Position numbers and translations under genes: made by a program. A DNA stretch of 64,000 nucleotides from Streptosporangiaceae bacterium (GTDB taxonomy: Bacteria > Actinomycetota > Actinomycetes > Streptosporangiales > Streptosporangiaceae). Under the pieces are notes generated by a model. It did not search any database. It had not been told where the DNA came from and saw nothing but the letters and a program-made list of their open reading frames with translations. Location: positions 1-64,000 of the forward strand of contig JAFARZ010000160.1 of the NCBI GenBank assembly GCA_019245115.1, given 5' to 3'. The first letter of the stretch is position 1, and the number at the start of each line of letters is the position of its first letter. Shown piece after piece: positions 15,444-25,290 of this stretch.

Positions 15444-16622
15444 CAGGGCGACGGGCAGGATGGTGAGGGCGGGGCTGAACCCGGTGAAGAGGCCGGTGGA
15501 GGGTTGGATGTTCGGTGCGATGACGCCGGCGAGGAGGGACAGTCCGACGCCGATGGCGACGCCGACGAGCCCACCGAGACCGGCGAGGACGGTGGATTCG
15601 ATGAGGAACTGTCCCAGGATGGCGCGGTTGGTGGCGCCGATTGCCTTGCGGATTCCGATTTCGCGCGTTCGTTCGGTGACCGAGACCAGCATGATGTTGA
15701 GGACTCCGATGCCACCGACTATCAATGAGATCGCGGCGATGGAGGGGGTGAACAGGGTGAGGATGACGACGATTTGGTTGAAGGTCTGGAGCCGGTGTCC
15801 CAGGGATTGAATTTGGAAGTCCCGCAGCTGGGGGCTGGTGATGTGATGCCGGGTGTCCAGGACCTGGTTTACCTCGTCGATGGCGGCGGGTAGCTCGGTT
15901 TGGTTGGGAGCTTGCACGAGGATCTGGTCGAGTACGTTGCTGGTGCCAAAGCCGAAGCCGGTGACGTAGCGGCGGGCGGCACCCAGGGGCATGATCGCTG
16001 TGCTGTCATACTGCGCGCCGTAGCTCTGCATCACGCCGACGACCTGGAATGACTGCTGACCGATCCGGACCGTATGGTCTAGCGCCGCAGTGGGGCTGCC
16101 AAAGAGGGTATCCGCGATCGTAGGACCGAGGACGACCACCCGGGCAGCGTCCTGGGCTTGGGTCTGGGTGAAAAACGACCCTGCTCGAACCTCCCGGTTG
16201 TTCACCTCGGCCCAGGGTTGCGTGGAACCGACGATGGTCCCGTGCAGGAACGTGGCGGTGTTGGTCGCGATCGAGGTGGTGCCCTCTGCGGTGGTGCCCG
16301 TGGTGGCGCTTGTTGTGGAGCTGCTGACGACCGGAGTGACGCTGGCCACGTCGGGAGCGTTGCTCAACGCGGCGGCATCAGCGTCGGTGAGCGGGTGCGA
16401 GGGTGGACCGCCGAGGACGTTGGCGGGCTGTGACACGATGGTGATGAGGTTGGCGTACGGTCCAATGCGCGCGTTGATCGCGTTGCTCACCCCTTGGCCG
16501 AGCGCGAACAGCAGGATCACCGCAGCGACTCCGATGATGAGACCGAGCATGGTCAGCGCGGAGCGCAGCCGGTGGGCGCGCAACCCCCGGAACGCGATGA
16601 GTAACGCCTCCCGCAGGTTCAT
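15345..16622 (-). CDS. MacB/FtsX-type ABC transporter permease
   Basis: A 425-residue membrane protein with the MacB-PCD plus FtsX arrangement: a first membrane helix near residues 22-42 (SALTMLGLIIGVAAVILLF), a large Ser/Thr-rich extracytoplasmic domain (residues 45-275), then three more helices containing GGIGVLNIMLVSVTERTREIG and the cytoplasmic GIRKAIGA coupling motif, ending PAYRAARLRPIEALRYE. Such permeases work with a separate ATPase to expel lipoproteins, peptides or antibiotics, but no ATPase gene is adjacent here. ATG at 16622 follows the family's usual MNxREALxxAxRGL start. The 3' end overlaps the convergent amidohydrolase gene by 99 bases. Confidence 0.88.
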   Translation of the reverse strand: MNLREALLIAFRGLRAHRLRSALTMLGLIIGVAAVILLFALGQGVSNAINARIGPYANLITIVSQPANVLGGPPSHPLTDADAAALSNAPDVASVTPVVSSSTTSATTGTTAEGTTSIATNTATFLHGTIVGSTQPWAEVNNREVRAGSFFTQTQAQDAARVVVLGPTIADTLFGSPTAALDHTVRIGQQSFQVVGVMQSYGAQYDSTAIMPLGAARRYVTGFGFGTSNVLDQILVQAPNQTELPAAIDEVNQVLDTRHHITSPQLRDFQIQSLGHRLQTFNQIVVILTLFTPSIAAISLIVGGIGVLNIMLVSVTERTREIGIRKAIGATNRAILGQFLIESTVLAGLGGLVGVAIGVGLSLLAGVIAPNIQPSTGLFTGFSPALTILPVALSFAISLVIGLIAGSYPAYRAARLRPIEALRYE

Positions 16623-16830
16623 GTGCTGACCTTTCCCCGATCCCGCGCACCGCACTGCCCGGCGAGAACACCCCCAGACATAACCGATGCAGGAAGGTGG
16701 ACGCAAGGGTGGCGCAAGAGCGCCCAGCGAACTCTCAGCCGGATATGTGGCCGAACGATGGCTTTGCCGTGTTCGTTTAATTCCCGTCAACAGATTCCTG
16801 GGGCCCGTGTTCGCCGAGAGACGGCAGTAA

Positions 16831-17775
16831 CTACCGCACCGCACGCGCGAGCAGCGCCCGGCTGAGTCCGGGCAACGCGACGGTGAGCCGGCGGCGCGGG
16901 GGCACTGCCACGCGGCGTGCCAGGACGTGGTATCCGGCCGCTTCGATCTCGTCCAGGATGCCGCCGTAGAGGCGGAATGCGGTGGCCACGCAGGCCCGGG
17001 AGGTCGAGGCGAGCATCGGGATCCCCGGGGCGGCCCTGCGGTAAACCGCCCGGGTGCGCGCCACCAGGTAGGCCAGCGCGCGACGCACCCGGGGATCGGG
17101 TCGCCCGGTGTCGCGGCACCACCTCAGCAGCTCGCGGTCCACGCCAAAGGAGGCCAACTCCTCCGCGGGCAGGTACACCCGCCCGCGGTCGAGATCCTCC
17201 CCCACGTCCCGGAGAAAGTTGGTGATCTGGAAGGCGACCCCCAGCGCGGCGGCGTGCGGCTCAGCCTGCTGCCGGGGGACCACGGTGCCCAGCACCGGCA
17301 GCACCTGCAGCCCGATCACCGCCGCCGAGCCGTGCATGTAGCGGCCCAGCTCGTCGAAGGTCCGGTAATCGGCCACGCCGCCCTGCTCCACCGGCCGATC
17401 CATCCGCATCGAGACCATGAAATCCGCGAAGTGCCGCGGATCGATCTGGTAGCACACCGCGGTGTGCACCGGCGCTGCCAGCACGGGGTGCTCTGAGCGG
17501 CTCTGGGCGAGCCCCTTGCGCAGCTGCTGGGTCAGGGTGTCCAGCTCCGCGAGGCGCTGCGGCCACGGCCGGGTGTCGGAGAGGCCATCGACGATGTCGT
17601 CGGCGTAGCGGGCCAGCCCGTACAGTGCGTGGATCGCCGGCCGTCGCTCAGGGGGGAGCAGCCGGGTCGCCAGGAAGTAGGTGCGCCCGTGCGCTGCGTT
17701 GATCTCCCGGCATCGGGTATAGGAGGCCCGCAGAGCGGGCTCGATGATGCCGGCCGCATCGAGCTCGCGACTCAT
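16831..17775 (-). CDS. crtB: phytoene/squalene synthase
   Basis: A 314-residue trans-isoprenyl diphosphate head-to-head synthase. Two Asp-rich Mg-binding motifs are present: YADDIVD near residue 58 and [14 protein letters not shown] near 190, with the intervening [12 protein letters not shown] helix. It condenses two geranylgeranyl diphosphates to phytoene. Phytoene rather than squalene synthesis is favoured because a phytoene desaturase and a polyprenyl diphosphate synthase lie just upstream in the same orientation. Its ATG overlaps the stop of the mannosyltransferase gene by four bases, so the two are translationally coupled. Cytoplasmic and probably membrane-associated. Confidence 0.87.
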   Translation of the reverse strand: MSRELDAAGIIEPALRASYTRCREINAAHGRTYFLATRLLPPERRPAIHALYGLARYADDIVDGLSDTRPWPQRLAELDTLTQQLRKGLAQSRSEHPVLAAPVHTAVCYQIDPRHFADFMVSMRMDRPVEQGGVADYRTFDELGRYMHGSAAVIGLQVLPVLGTVVPRQQAEPHAAALGVAFQITNFLRDVGEDLDRGRVYLPAEELASFGVDRELLRWCRDTGRPDPRVRRALAYLVARTRAVYRRAAPGIPMLASTSRACVATAFRLYGGILDEIEAAGYHVLARRVAVPPRRRLTVALPGLSRALLARAVR

Positions 17776-19370
17776 CCCGTCCCTGCCGGCGCCGGATCGA
17801 CGAGGTGCGGGCGCCTCCGCAGGCCTAACGGGTCACGGCGCAGCAAGGCACTTGCCGCGAGCAGCGACACCGTCAGCACCGCGAGCTGGTACGGCCACCA
17901 GCTCAGCTCCAGATCCCCGGTGGGATAGCTGCACAGCACCAGCCAGGTGGACCCGGCGACGGCCCACACCAGCCCGCGCCGCGACCAGGGCAGGGCCGCG
18001 CCCAGGGCGAGTGCCCAGGTGAAGTACCAGGGCAGGGTGGCCGGCGCCAGCAGCGCCAGCCACAGCAGCACCAGCGCCGCGCGGCGAAGCGCCTGCGGCC
18101 CGCCGTCTCGGGCCAGCCACCACTGCCGGGCGAGGACGATGAGGAAGACCCCGGCGCCCAGCAGCCGGCTGACCATGATGAACGGGCGCTCGCTCATATC
18201 GTCGAACGGCGTGGTCAGCGCGTGCGCGAGCTGCCCGGCGGCGGTGGGCAGCGACATCCAGTTCACGATCAGCGATGGCGCCTGCAGCGCGGGGATCCAG
18301 CCCAGGCCGAGGCCGGACACCAGGCTGATCCCGGTGAATACCGCGCCGAACACCGCCAGGCTGCCCGCGCCGGCCCGCACTAGTTGCGCGCCCCGGCGCC
18401 CGGGCAGGCGAGCTGCCCAGATCCACACCAGGAACGGCAACGCGATCACAGCCGACGCCTTGACCGCCGTCGCCGCGGTCACCACCGCGATCCCCGCAGC
18501 GTGCCGGCGTATCAGCACCAGCAGTGTGCCCGCCACCAGCAGGCCGATCATGAGCAGGTCGTTGTGCGGCCCACCGACCAGATGCACCACGGTCATCGGG
18601 TTGGCGGTCACCAGCCAGAGCGTGACCGCACGATCCCCGCCGAGCTGGTCGGCCAGTCGGGGGAGCGCGACGATGAGCACAGCCAAGCCGATCAGCAGCA
18701 CTAACCGCATGCCGATCACGCCCAGGATGAGGTCCTCGCCGGTGACCAGGTTCACCGCTTTGGCGAGGAGGATGAACAGCGGGCCATAGGGCGCCGGAGT
18801 GCCCCGCCATATCGGGGCGACGTTGTCGAGGAGGGGTCCTGGTGGCAGCACCCAGGGGCCGACCTGGTAGGGGTCCAGCCCGCGCAACGCCAGTGCCCCC
18901 TGCGCCAGGTAGCTGTAGACGTCCCGGGTGAACAGCGGCGGCGACAGCAGGACGGGTGCGGTCCACACCACGGTGGCGACCTGCACCTGCCGCACGGTCG
19001 CGGTGCCGCTCAGCACGTCACGCCCCAGGCGCACCCAGGCCCACACGATCATCCCGACGCCGGCGTAGAGCACCACGGTGGCCAGGTCGTGCCCGTGTCC
19101 GTAGCGGATCCAGGACAGCGGCCCCCCGGTGATCAGAGGGTCGGTGACGAGGATGCCGCCGGCCCCGACGGCCATGGTGGCCATCAGGATCGCCCCGGCC
19201 AAGCCGAGCAGCACTGTGCCCGACAGCAGCCGGCTCGAGCGCACCCGGTCGAGCAGCAGCACGGGTTCTTGCTGCACCGTGCCGGAAGCAGCGTGAGGGC
19301 CGGCAGCAGACTGTGGATCGAGGGGCGCGTAGCCGGAGGGGACTGTCGAAGACCGGGGAGGCGACGTCAT
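17772..19370 (-). CDS. MptA/MptB-type polyprenyl-phosphomannose-dependent alpha-1,6-mannosyltransferase
   Basis: A 532-residue GT-C glycosyltransferase with about a dozen hydrophobic helices. An acidic pair in the first extracytoplasmic loop ([19 protein letters not shown] near 140-158) and the [13 protein letters not shown] loop after it are typical of actinobacterial MptA/MptB enzymes, which extend the alpha-1,6-mannan core of lipomannan and lipoarabinomannan from a lipid-linked mannose. Its position beside an IdsA-type synthase and near a metF-like gene echoes Rv2172c-Rv2174 of Mycobacterium tuberculosis. Whether it is MptA or MptB cannot be decided here. It lies inside a carotenoid gene set and is coupled to crtB by a 4-base overlap. 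Confidence 0.82.
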   Translation of the reverse strand: MTSPPRSSTVPSGYAPLDPQSAAGPHAASGTVQQEPVLLLDRVRSSRLLSGTVLLGLAGAILMATMAVGAGGILVTDPLITGGPLSWIRYGHGHDLATVVLYAGVGMIVWAWVRLGRDVLSGTATVRQVQVATVVWTAPVLLSPPLFTRDVYSYLAQGALALRGLDPYQVGPWVLPPGPLLDNVAPIWRGTPAPYGPLFILLAKAVNLVTGEDLILGVIGMRLVLLIGLAVLIVALPRLADQLGGDRAVTLWLVTANPMTVVHLVGGPHNDLLMIGLLVAGTLLVLIRRHAAGIAVVTAATAVKASAVIALPFLVWIWAARLPGRRGAQLVRAGAGSLAVFGAVFTGISLVSGLGLGWIPALQAPSLIVNWMSLPTAAGQLAHALTTPFDDMSERPFIMVSRLLGAGVFLIVLARQWWLARDGGPQALRRAALVLLWLALLAPATLPWYFTWALALGAALPWSRRGLVWAVAGSTWLVLCSYPTGDLELSWWPYQLAVLTVSLLAASALLRRDPLGLRRRPHLVDPAPAGTG

Positions 19371-19406
19371 GACCGGCTCAGTCTATGGCTGGCCTGGTCG
19401 TCACTA

Positions 19407-20972
19407 TTACAGCCATCGATGTAGTCGAGGTAAACAGTTGGGCCAGCTCATGGCGGTGCGCCGGCTCCGTCCCGCGGCAGTGATCCGGGCAGCGGCGAGC
19501 TTGCCGGAGAGGAGCGCGGTGGGTACGCCGACCCCGGGTGTGGTGCCGCATCCGGCGAGCACGACGTTGCTCCGCCCGCGCACCAGGTTCGAGGGGCGAA
19601 ACGGTCCGGTCTGGGCGAAGGTGTGTGCTGCGGAGAACGGGGTTCCCACTGCCAGCCCCTGGGCCGCCCAGTCCGCCGGGGTGACCAGCTGCTCGACCTC
19701 GATGGCCTCACCCAGGTCGGCCAGTCCCCGCTGCTCCAGCGTGGTGACCAGCTCATCGCGGTAGGCCGGTCCGAGCATGGTCCAGTCCAGTGGTGCGGTG
19801 CGCAGGTTGGGACAGGGCGCGAGGATGTAGAGCAGCTCATGGCCGGTGGGTGCCAGGCTCGGGTCGGTCGCGGTGGGGCGGGTGATGAGCAGCGAGGGAT
19901 CAGTCATGAGCTGCCCGTGGTAGATGATCTCATCGAAAGTACGCTGCCACGCCTCGCCGAAGGAGATCGTGTGGTGGGCCAGCTCCGTCCAGCCCGGCCC
20001 GCTGCCCGGCCGGACTCCAGCGTGCAGCACCACCGCCGAGGGCGACCAGCGCAGCGGCACTAGCCGCCGTGGCGCTCGGCCGAGCAACCGGTGCACCACG
20101 GGGAGATCGGGCGTGAGCACCACCGCATCGGCACCCAGGCGCTCGCCGCCGGCGGTGCGCACTGCCGTGACGCGGTCCCCGGAGCGCTCCAGGGCGGTCA
20201 CCGTCGTGTGGTAGCGAACCTCGGCGCCGGCCTGGCAGGCCGCGTCGACCAGGGCCTGGGGCAGCGCCCGCATCCCCCCACGGGGGAAGAAGACCCCCGC
20301 CACCGTGTCCATGTAGGCGATCACCGCGTACGCGCCGAGGGCGTGTCGCGGAGGCACTCCAGCATAGAGCGCCTGGAAGGAGAAGATCCGTTGCAGCCGC
20401 TGGTCGTGCAGGAAGCGGCCGATCTGCGCGCTCAGCCGGCCGAAGCCGCCCAGCGCGGCCAAGGTGGCCAGCTCACGGATGGCATCCCGGCCGGCCACCA
20501 GGTCCAGCGGGGAGTCGAAGTTGCCGCCGATGAACCGCCCGATCTCTACCTGGTACAGCCGGGTCAGCCAGTGCCGCAGCCGCCGGTAGCCGCGCGCTTC
20601 CGCGGGGCCGGCCACCGCCCGGATGTGCGCCTCCATCGCGTCGGCGTCGGTGTGCACGTCGATCACCGACCCGTCGGCGAAGCGGGCCCGGTAGGCGGGG
20701 TGCAGCGCCACCAGGTCGAGTCGTGCGGCCAGCGAGTCACCCACCGCGGCCAGCGCCTCTTCGACCAGTCCTGGCATGGTGAGCACGGTCGGGCCGGTGT
20801 CGAGGTGGTAGCCGGCGAGGTCCATCCGCCCGGCCCGACCGCCCGGGTGGCCCTGGGCTTCCAGGATGGTTACCTGCCGACCGGATCCGAGCAGGTGCAG
20901 TGCCGCGGACAGCCCGGCTAACCCGGCGCCGACGATGACGACGTGGTCAGTGGGTCCGGGAACGGTACGCAC
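19407..20972 (-). CDS. crtI: phytoene desaturase
   Basis: A 521-residue FAD-dependent oxidoreductase of the CrtI family. VVIVGAGLAGLSAALHL near residues 11-27 is the dinucleotide fold and HPGGRAGRMDLAGYHLDTGPTVLTMP near 42-67 the flavin-proximal signature. The C-terminal signature is present as CGTTPGVGVPTALLSGKLAA near 477-496. It inserts double bonds into phytoene, giving coloured products such as lycopene. It sits between the polyprenyl diphosphate synthase and the mannosyltransferase/crtB pair, all leftward. No cyclase or ketolase gene is visible in the window, so the final carotenoid is unknown. Confidence 0.88.
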   Translation of the reverse strand: MRTVPGPTDHVVIVGAGLAGLSAALHLLGSGRQVTILEAQGHPGGRAGRMDLAGYHLDTGPTVLTMPGLVEEALAAVGDSLAARLDLVALHPAYRARFADGSVIDVHTDADAMEAHIRAVAGPAEARGYRRLRHWLTRLYQVEIGRFIGGNFDSPLDLVAGRDAIRELATLAALGGFGRLSAQIGRFLHDQRLQRIFSFQALYAGVPPRHALGAYAVIAYMDTVAGVFFPRGGMRALPQALVDAACQAGAEVRYHTTVTALERSGDRVTAVRTAGGERLGADAVVLTPDLPVVHRLLGRAPRRLVPLRWSPSAVVLHAGVRPGSGPGWTELAHHTISFGEAWQRTFDEIIYHGQLMTDPSLLITRPTATDPSLAPTGHELLYILAPCPNLRTAPLDWTMLGPAYRDELVTTLEQRGLADLGEAIEVEQLVTPADWAAQGLAVGTPFSAAHTFAQTGPFRPSNLVRGRSNVVLAGCGTTPGVGVPTALLSGKLAAARITAAGRSRRTAMSWPNCLPRLHRWL

Positions 20973-20996
20973 GGGTGCACGCTACGCGGCTTCGCC

Positions 20997-22145
20997 TCAA
21001 CGAACCCTGCAGGTGGCTTGGGTAGCCAGCTCTCTGAGCCGGGCGCCGGCCGGACCTGCCAGATCAGCAACACTGTTCAGCGCTGAGCTGGTGAGCGTGG
21101 CGATCCAGCGTTCTACTTCGGCCACTGCGCCCAGCTCGATCAGCAACTCGCGGATCTCCATCACGGTGTGCTCCTCCACCTGCAGGTTGCCGATGGCGCC
21201 GCGCAGCAGCTGCACGGTCCCGGCCTGGCGCTTTTCCTCAGCGGCCCGCAACCCGCAGGCCAGCAGCAGCGTCCGTTTGCCCTCACGCAGGTCGTCGCCG
21301 GCCGGCTTACCGGTGATCTGCGGGTCGCCGAACATGCCCAGCAGGTCATCGCGCAGCTGGAAGGCGATCCCGAGGTCAGCGCCGAAGCGGCGGTAGGCTC
21401 CCACCAGCGCGGTGCCCGCTCCAGCGATCGCGGCACCGAGGTGCAGCGGTCGCTCCACGGTATAAGCCGCGGTTTTGTACCGGTCGATGCGCAGCGCGAC
21501 CTCGGGCGTCTCGTCGCCGCTGGCCTGGGTGAGCACGTCGAGGTACTGGCCCGCGAGCACCTCGGTGCGCATCGCCTGCCACACGGCGTGCACCCGGCGC
21601 AGCTGATCAGGCCACAGATCCGATCCGCGCAACATGTCGTCGGCCCAGGCCAGAGCGATGTCACCGAGCAGGATTGCGGTGGCCGTACCGAACCGTTCCG
21701 GGGTGCCCGACCATCCGGCCGCGCGGTGACGGGCCGCGAAGTCGACGTGTACTGTCGGCGCGCCGCGCCGGGTGGTGGAATCGTCCATCAGGTCGTCGTG
21801 CACCAAGGCGCAGGCATGGATCAGTTCCAGCGAGCTCACCGAACGCAGCACGGCCCGCGCTTGCGGGTCAACCGGGGAGCCCCCCGCTCCTCGCCAGCCC
21901 CACCAGGCGAAAGTCGGGCGCAGTCGCTTGCCCGGGCCGAGCACGACCTCGCTCAGCGAGTCCACCACGGCGACGAACTGCTGGTCGATCTGCGCCGCTT
22001 CCTCGCGTTTGGCGTGCAGGAAGGTGGCAAGCTCGTGGTGCACCTCGGCGTGGAGGTTGTCATCGAGCGGGTGCACCGGCTGATCTTCCGCTAGCCCTTC
22101 GAGGATCCGAGTCCCGGCTGCGCGGGTGGCGTTCCGCTGCGTCAT
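20997..22145 (-). CDS. trans-polyprenyl (geranylgeranyl) diphosphate synthase
   Basis: A 382-residue class I prenyltransferase. GPGKRLRPTFAWWGWRG near residue 72, the first Asp-rich motif DDLMDD near 116 with the downstream RRGAPT, and the second Asp-rich motif FQLRDDLLGMFGDP near 269 followed by GDDLREGKRT are all present. It should make GGPP for the carotenoid genes downstream (CrtE role); by position it corresponds to IdsA2 (Rv2173). The ATG at 22145 is preceded by AGGAGG, and the longer frame to 22361 has no such signal. It is first of the leftward isoprenoid set, with an accessory island inserted upstream. Confidence 0.88.
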   Translation of the reverse strand: MTQRNATRAAGTRILEGLAEDQPVHPLDDNLHAEVHHELATFLHAKREEAAQIDQQFVAVVDSLSEVVLGPGKRLRPTFAWWGWRGAGGSPVDPQARAVLRSVSSLELIHACALVHDDLMDDSTTRRGAPTVHVDFAARHRAAGWSGTPERFGTATAILLGDIALAWADDMLRGSDLWPDQLRRVHAVWQAMRTEVLAGQYLDVLTQASGDETPEVALRIDRYKTAAYTVERPLHLGAAIAGAGTALVGAYRRFGADLGIAFQLRDDLLGMFGDPQITGKPAGDDLREGKRTLLLACGLRAAEEKRQAGTVQLLRGAIGNLQVEEHTVMEIRELLIELGAVAEVERWIATLTSSALNSVADLAGPAGARLRELATQATCRVR

Positions 22146-22260
22146 CGAACCTCCTGCGATCATGGTGACGGCGCCGCGTAGCCGGGATCGTGTCCGCTGT
22201 GCGCACCGAACCATAGGGATCGTTCGTGCCGGCAGGTGCCCGGGTTCGGGGTGCGAGGGG

Positions 22261-22509
22261 TTGAGCAAGCTTCCCCGCTTCGCCGTCAAACAGCGCGCGG
22301 TGTTCCTGGCCGATCTCGCGACCGTCGAGCTGCACGACGGGAACCTCGACCACGCTTGCAAGATTGCCTCTGATGCTGCCGATCAGCTCCACCAGGCCGG
22401 GTACGCCACGGGCGTCGGGCGGCTGAGCGATTTCCGCGCCGCTATCGACCCGTGGCAGACCGCCACCTCTGTCCGAGCCTTGGACGAGCAGCTTGCTGCC
22501 CTCAATTGA
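22261..22509 (+). pseudogene. C-terminal remnant of an XRE/TPR regulator
   Basis: About 80 codons read like the end of the helical-repeat half of an actinobacterial XRE regulator: RAVFLADLATVELHDG, ACKIASDAADQLHQAG, a run of Arg/Asp helices, IDPWQTATSVRALDEQLAAL and a stop. No helix-turn-helix or start with a ribosome-binding site precedes it; the idsA-type gene begins 115 bases upstream on the other strand. It is therefore the broken end of a gene whose front has been lost. The HAD remnant follows 26 bases later, as such regulators often precede HAD genes. Confidence 0.6.
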
Positions 22510-22535
22510 CGCCGCACAGGAAGGACATACCGCTC

Positions 22536-22880
22536 ATGTCGCCGGTCCGCGCTGTCTGGTTCGACGTCGGAGAGGTCCTTATCAACGAGACCCGCGAATA
22601 CGGCGCCTGGGCCGACTGGCTCGGCATCCCGCGCCTGCAAACACTGAAAGACGCCGGGTACTTCGTCGGCATCGCCGGCAATCAGACCACCGAGCTGGCC
22701 GATTCCTGGGAGAGTTGAATCTCCCCTGCGATGTTCTCGCCACCTCCGAGGACTGGGGCTTCACCAAACCCGATGCCGCGTTTTTCAGCAAACTCATCGC
22801 CGTCAGCGGCCACGCCTCCCACGAGGTCGCCTACGTCGGCGACCGCCTCGACAACGACCTTCTTCCCGCCTTCATGGATT
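22536..22880 (+). pseudogene. broken HAD-family hydrolase
   Basis: Starts normally with a ribosome-binding site and the HAD motif I (VWFDVGEVLINETREYG, nucleophile Asp). The cap domain is missing: the text jumps from WADWLGIPR to LKDAGYFVGIAGNQTT. Near 22700 the frame shifts, the first frame ending at a TGA at 22716-22718, and the other frame continues with GELNLPCDVLATSEDWGFTKPD and motif IV YVGDRLDNDL. After about 22880 similarity to HAD proteins stops. An internal deletion, a frameshift and a truncated end make it non-functional. Confidence 0.75.
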
Positions 22881-22974
22881 GTGTAGGTGGTGTGGGAGGC
22901 ATCGGGACGGACGGCTCTGGTTCGCAGCACCCATCCCGATGCCGGTCCTGCGGGCGTGGCTCGCTGTCCCCGGT

Positions 22975-23208
22975 TCACTGAAGCCACGCGGTCAGCAGGT
23001 CGCGCAGTTTCGTGGCCCCTTCCTCGTTCAGGGCGATGGCGCAGGCGCCGGGGACATGCGGGTCGAACACGATGGTCCCGTTGTGTTTGCTCACCGTCAG
23101 GTTGGAAAATTCCACCGGACCCCCTTCCAGCCGACAGGTTGTCGGGATCTCCTTGCGGCGTTGCAGAGTCGCATGACAGGGCACCGCCGGATGACGTTCG
23201 GTTGTCAC
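22975..23208 (-). CDS. small DPHVPG-motif protein, paralogue B
   Basis: A 77-residue protein with the same core as the proteins at 3099 and 47390: TTCRLEGGP near residue 23, EFSNLTV, GTIVFDPHVPGAC near 44-56, then NEEGATKLRDLLTAWL at the C-terminus. GTG start with AGGAG upstream. It diverges from the XRE regulator at 23437 with about 230 bases between them. The conserved Cys pair, the DPHV turn and the amphipathic end suggest a compact beta-plus-helix fold. The function is unknown; regulator partner, antitoxin or peptide substrate are all possible. Its end touches the decayed HAD remnant on the other strand. Confidence 0.72.
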   Translation of the reverse strand: MTTERHPAVPCHATLQRRKEIPTTCRLEGGPVEFSNLTVSKHNGTIVFDPHVPGACAIALNEEGATKLRDLLTAWLQ

Positions 23209-23436
23209 GGTTGGTCTCCTTGGCTGTCATCCCTGATGGAGGGTGCCGGCAGGGGCACTCACGATTGGAGTTGTCGTACGGGCTGAATCCGTAGTTCGTT
23301 TCGATCGACTGGCCTGGACAGTCACCCTGCTGGCTGTCGTTGGTCGCCGCGTGTCTGCGAAGCTATGGCCGAAGCCGGGGGACAACCCGGAAAAGAATTC
23401 CGGGGTTGGCCGGGCCACTCGAGGAGGGCTAGCTGC

Positions 23437-24660
23437 ATGCGAGGACTGTCGGATACACTGTCGGTCGGGGAGCGCATTGCCTGGTACCGGCGACGGCGCG
23501 GCATGTCGCAGGAAGTGCTGGCCGGCCTGGTCGGTCGTACGGCGGATTGGCTGAGCAAGGTCGAAAACAACCGGATCGACATCGATCGGTTGTCCGTTCT
23601 GCAATCGCTCGCTTCGGCGCTGGATGTGACGGTCGGGGACCTGCTCGGCGAGCCATCGTTGCTGGACTGGTCGCCCGACAGTAGCCACTCGACGGTGCCA
23701 GCGCTGCGTACCGCGCTGATGGACTACCGGCAGATCACCCCGCTGCTGGGTGGCGTGCTGGCCGTAACCCTGTCTGAGCTGGACGCTCTTGCGCGCAGCG
23801 TAGGGCAGGTGTGGGACGCCTATCAGGATTCGCGCTATGGCTATGTGACCAGCCGGCTGCCCCCGCTGCTGGCCGAGGCGCAGTCCGCTGCCCGCGTGCA
23901 CACGGGCGAAGGCCGCCGACGCGCGACGGGCTTGCTGGCGATGACCTACCAGGCGGCAGCCATGATCCTGACCAAGCTCGGGGAAACCGACCTTGCCTGG
24001 ATTGCGGCTGATCGTGGCTTGGTCGCGGCGCAGGATTCCGGAAACCCGGTCGTGGTCGGCTCGCTGCTACGCTCCGTGACGCACTCGCTGCTGTCGAATG
24101 GCCGCTACGCCGAGGCGGTGCAGCTCACCCAGGACGCGGCGAGCTACCTGCAACCGGGGCTGGCGAACGCGACACCGGAATATCTGTCGATCTACGGCAC
24201 GCTGTTTTTAGCCGGCTCGATGGCGGCGGCACGCAACGAGGACTGGGCCACCACCAGGACGTTTTTGGCCGAGGCCGAGGAGAGCGCGCGGCGGCTGGGT
24301 GCGGATGCCAACCACTTGTGGACCGCCTTTGGCCTCACGAACGTCGCGATCCACCGGGTGTCCACCGCAGTTGAGTTAGGAGACCTGCAGATCGCAATCG
24401 ATCTCGGTCCGCGGGTGGACGTCTCAGTGTTGCCTATCGAACGTCGGATCAGGCACCGTATGGAGATTGCCCGCGCCTACAGCGCCTGGAACCGCCGGGA
24501 CGAGGCTCTGACGATCCTCCTCGACGCCGAGCACGACGCCCCCGAACAGATCCGCTACCACTTCATCAGTCGGCAACTGGTCATGCAGTGGATCCGCCAG
24601 CAGCGCGGCAAACCGAGCTGCCACCTTGCCGAGCTGGCGAAGCGACTGCACGTCGTCTGA
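23437..24660 (+). CDS. XRE regulator with helical-repeat C-terminal domain
   Basis: A 407-residue protein. Residues 8-65 are a clear XRE helix-turn-helix: VGERIAWYRRRRGMSQ, then VLAGLVGRTADWLSKVE and LASALDVTVGDLLGEP. The rest is a series of Ala/Leu helices of TPR character that usually bind a peptide or small ligand. The ATG at 23437 has GAGGAGGG eight bases upstream. It diverges from small paralogue B and is followed 25 bases later by a NUDIX hydrolase gene, probably in the same transcript. This XRE-NUDIX order recurs in actinomycete accessory regions. Confidence 0.88.
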   Translation: MRGLSDTLSVGERIAWYRRRRGMSQEVLAGLVGRTADWLSKVENNRIDIDRLSVLQSLASALDVTVGDLLGEPSLLDWSPDSSHSTVPALRTALMDYRQITPLLGGVLAVTLSELDALARSVGQVWDAYQDSRYGYVTSRLPPLLAEAQSAARVHTGEGRRRATGLLAMTYQAAAMILTKLGETDLAWIAADRGLVAAQDSGNPVVVGSLLRSVTHSLLSNGRYAEAVQLTQDAASYLQPGLANATPEYLSIYGTLFLAGSMAAARNEDWATTRTFLAEAEESARRLGADANHLWTAFGLTNVAIHRVSTAVELGDLQIAIDLGPRVDVSVLPIERRIRHRMEIARAYSAWNRRDEALTILLDAEHDAPEQIRYHFISRQLVMQWIRQQRGKPSCHLAELAKRLHVV

Positions 24661-24685
24661 GCGCGCACCCGGAGGATTGTCACCC

Positions 24686-25156
24686 GTGGCCGACGACCCT
24701 CGCGACCGCAGCCGTGCCTACGTCGCTGCTGGTGTGTCGTTCTTTGACGACGCAGACCGGATCCTGCTCGTCCAGCCCACCTACAAGGACTACTGGGATA
24801 TTCCCGGCGGCTACGTCGAAACCGGAGAGACACCCGCGCAGGCTGCCGCCCGCGAGGTCCGCGAAGAACTGGGCATCGAGACGGCCCTGGGGCCGCTGCT
24901 GGTCGCGGACTGGGCACCACACCCCGAGGAGGGCGACAAGCTCCTGTTCGTCTTTGATGGCGGAAGGTTGACTGCTGAGCAGGTCGGCGCGATTCGGCTG
25001 CAAGCCGACGAACTCGCCGCCTACGCGTTCCACGACCCGGCGGAGGCGATGACCTTACTGATCCCACGCCTCGGCCGCCGGGTAGCGGCCACCATTGAGG
25101 CTCACCACACAGGCCGCACCACCTACCTTGAACACGGTATCCCCCACGCCCACTAG
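24686..25156 (+). CDS. NUDIX hydrolase
   Basis: A 156-residue single-domain NUDIX protein. The NUDIX box is complete, running from GGYVETGE through AAREVREELGIE (residues 38-61), so it should bind Mg and hydrolyse a nucleoside diphosphate-linked substrate. The upstream strand reads WDIPGG as expected. The start is a GTG with GGAGG ten bases before it. It lies directly after the XRE regulator in the same orientation and is probably co-transcribed. The substrate cannot be deduced; in this setting a nucleotide sugar or damaged nucleotide are equally possible. Confidence 0.87.
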   Translation: MADDPRDRSRAYVAAGVSFFDDADRILLVQPTYKDYWDIPGGYVETGETPAQAAAREVREELGIETALGPLLVADWAPHPEEGDKLLFVFDGGRLTAEQVGAIRLQADELAAYAFHDPAEAMTLLIPRLGRRVAATIEAHHTGRTTYLEHGIPHAH

Positions 25157-25290
25157 CGGACCCACAGCAGCGATGCAACCCTGCGCCGCGTGCGCGGTCT
25201 TTGACACTTCCCCGGCGCTCTTCAACTCGGTGTGGGTCGGTCAGGGACATGGCGAAGGGAAGCGAGCCGGTACTTCGCCCCTTGCGGTAG

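Noticed and set aside
22246-22509. Intact small regulator gene
   Set aside because: Only the C-terminal helical repeats of an XRE regulator are present, with no start signal or HTH.
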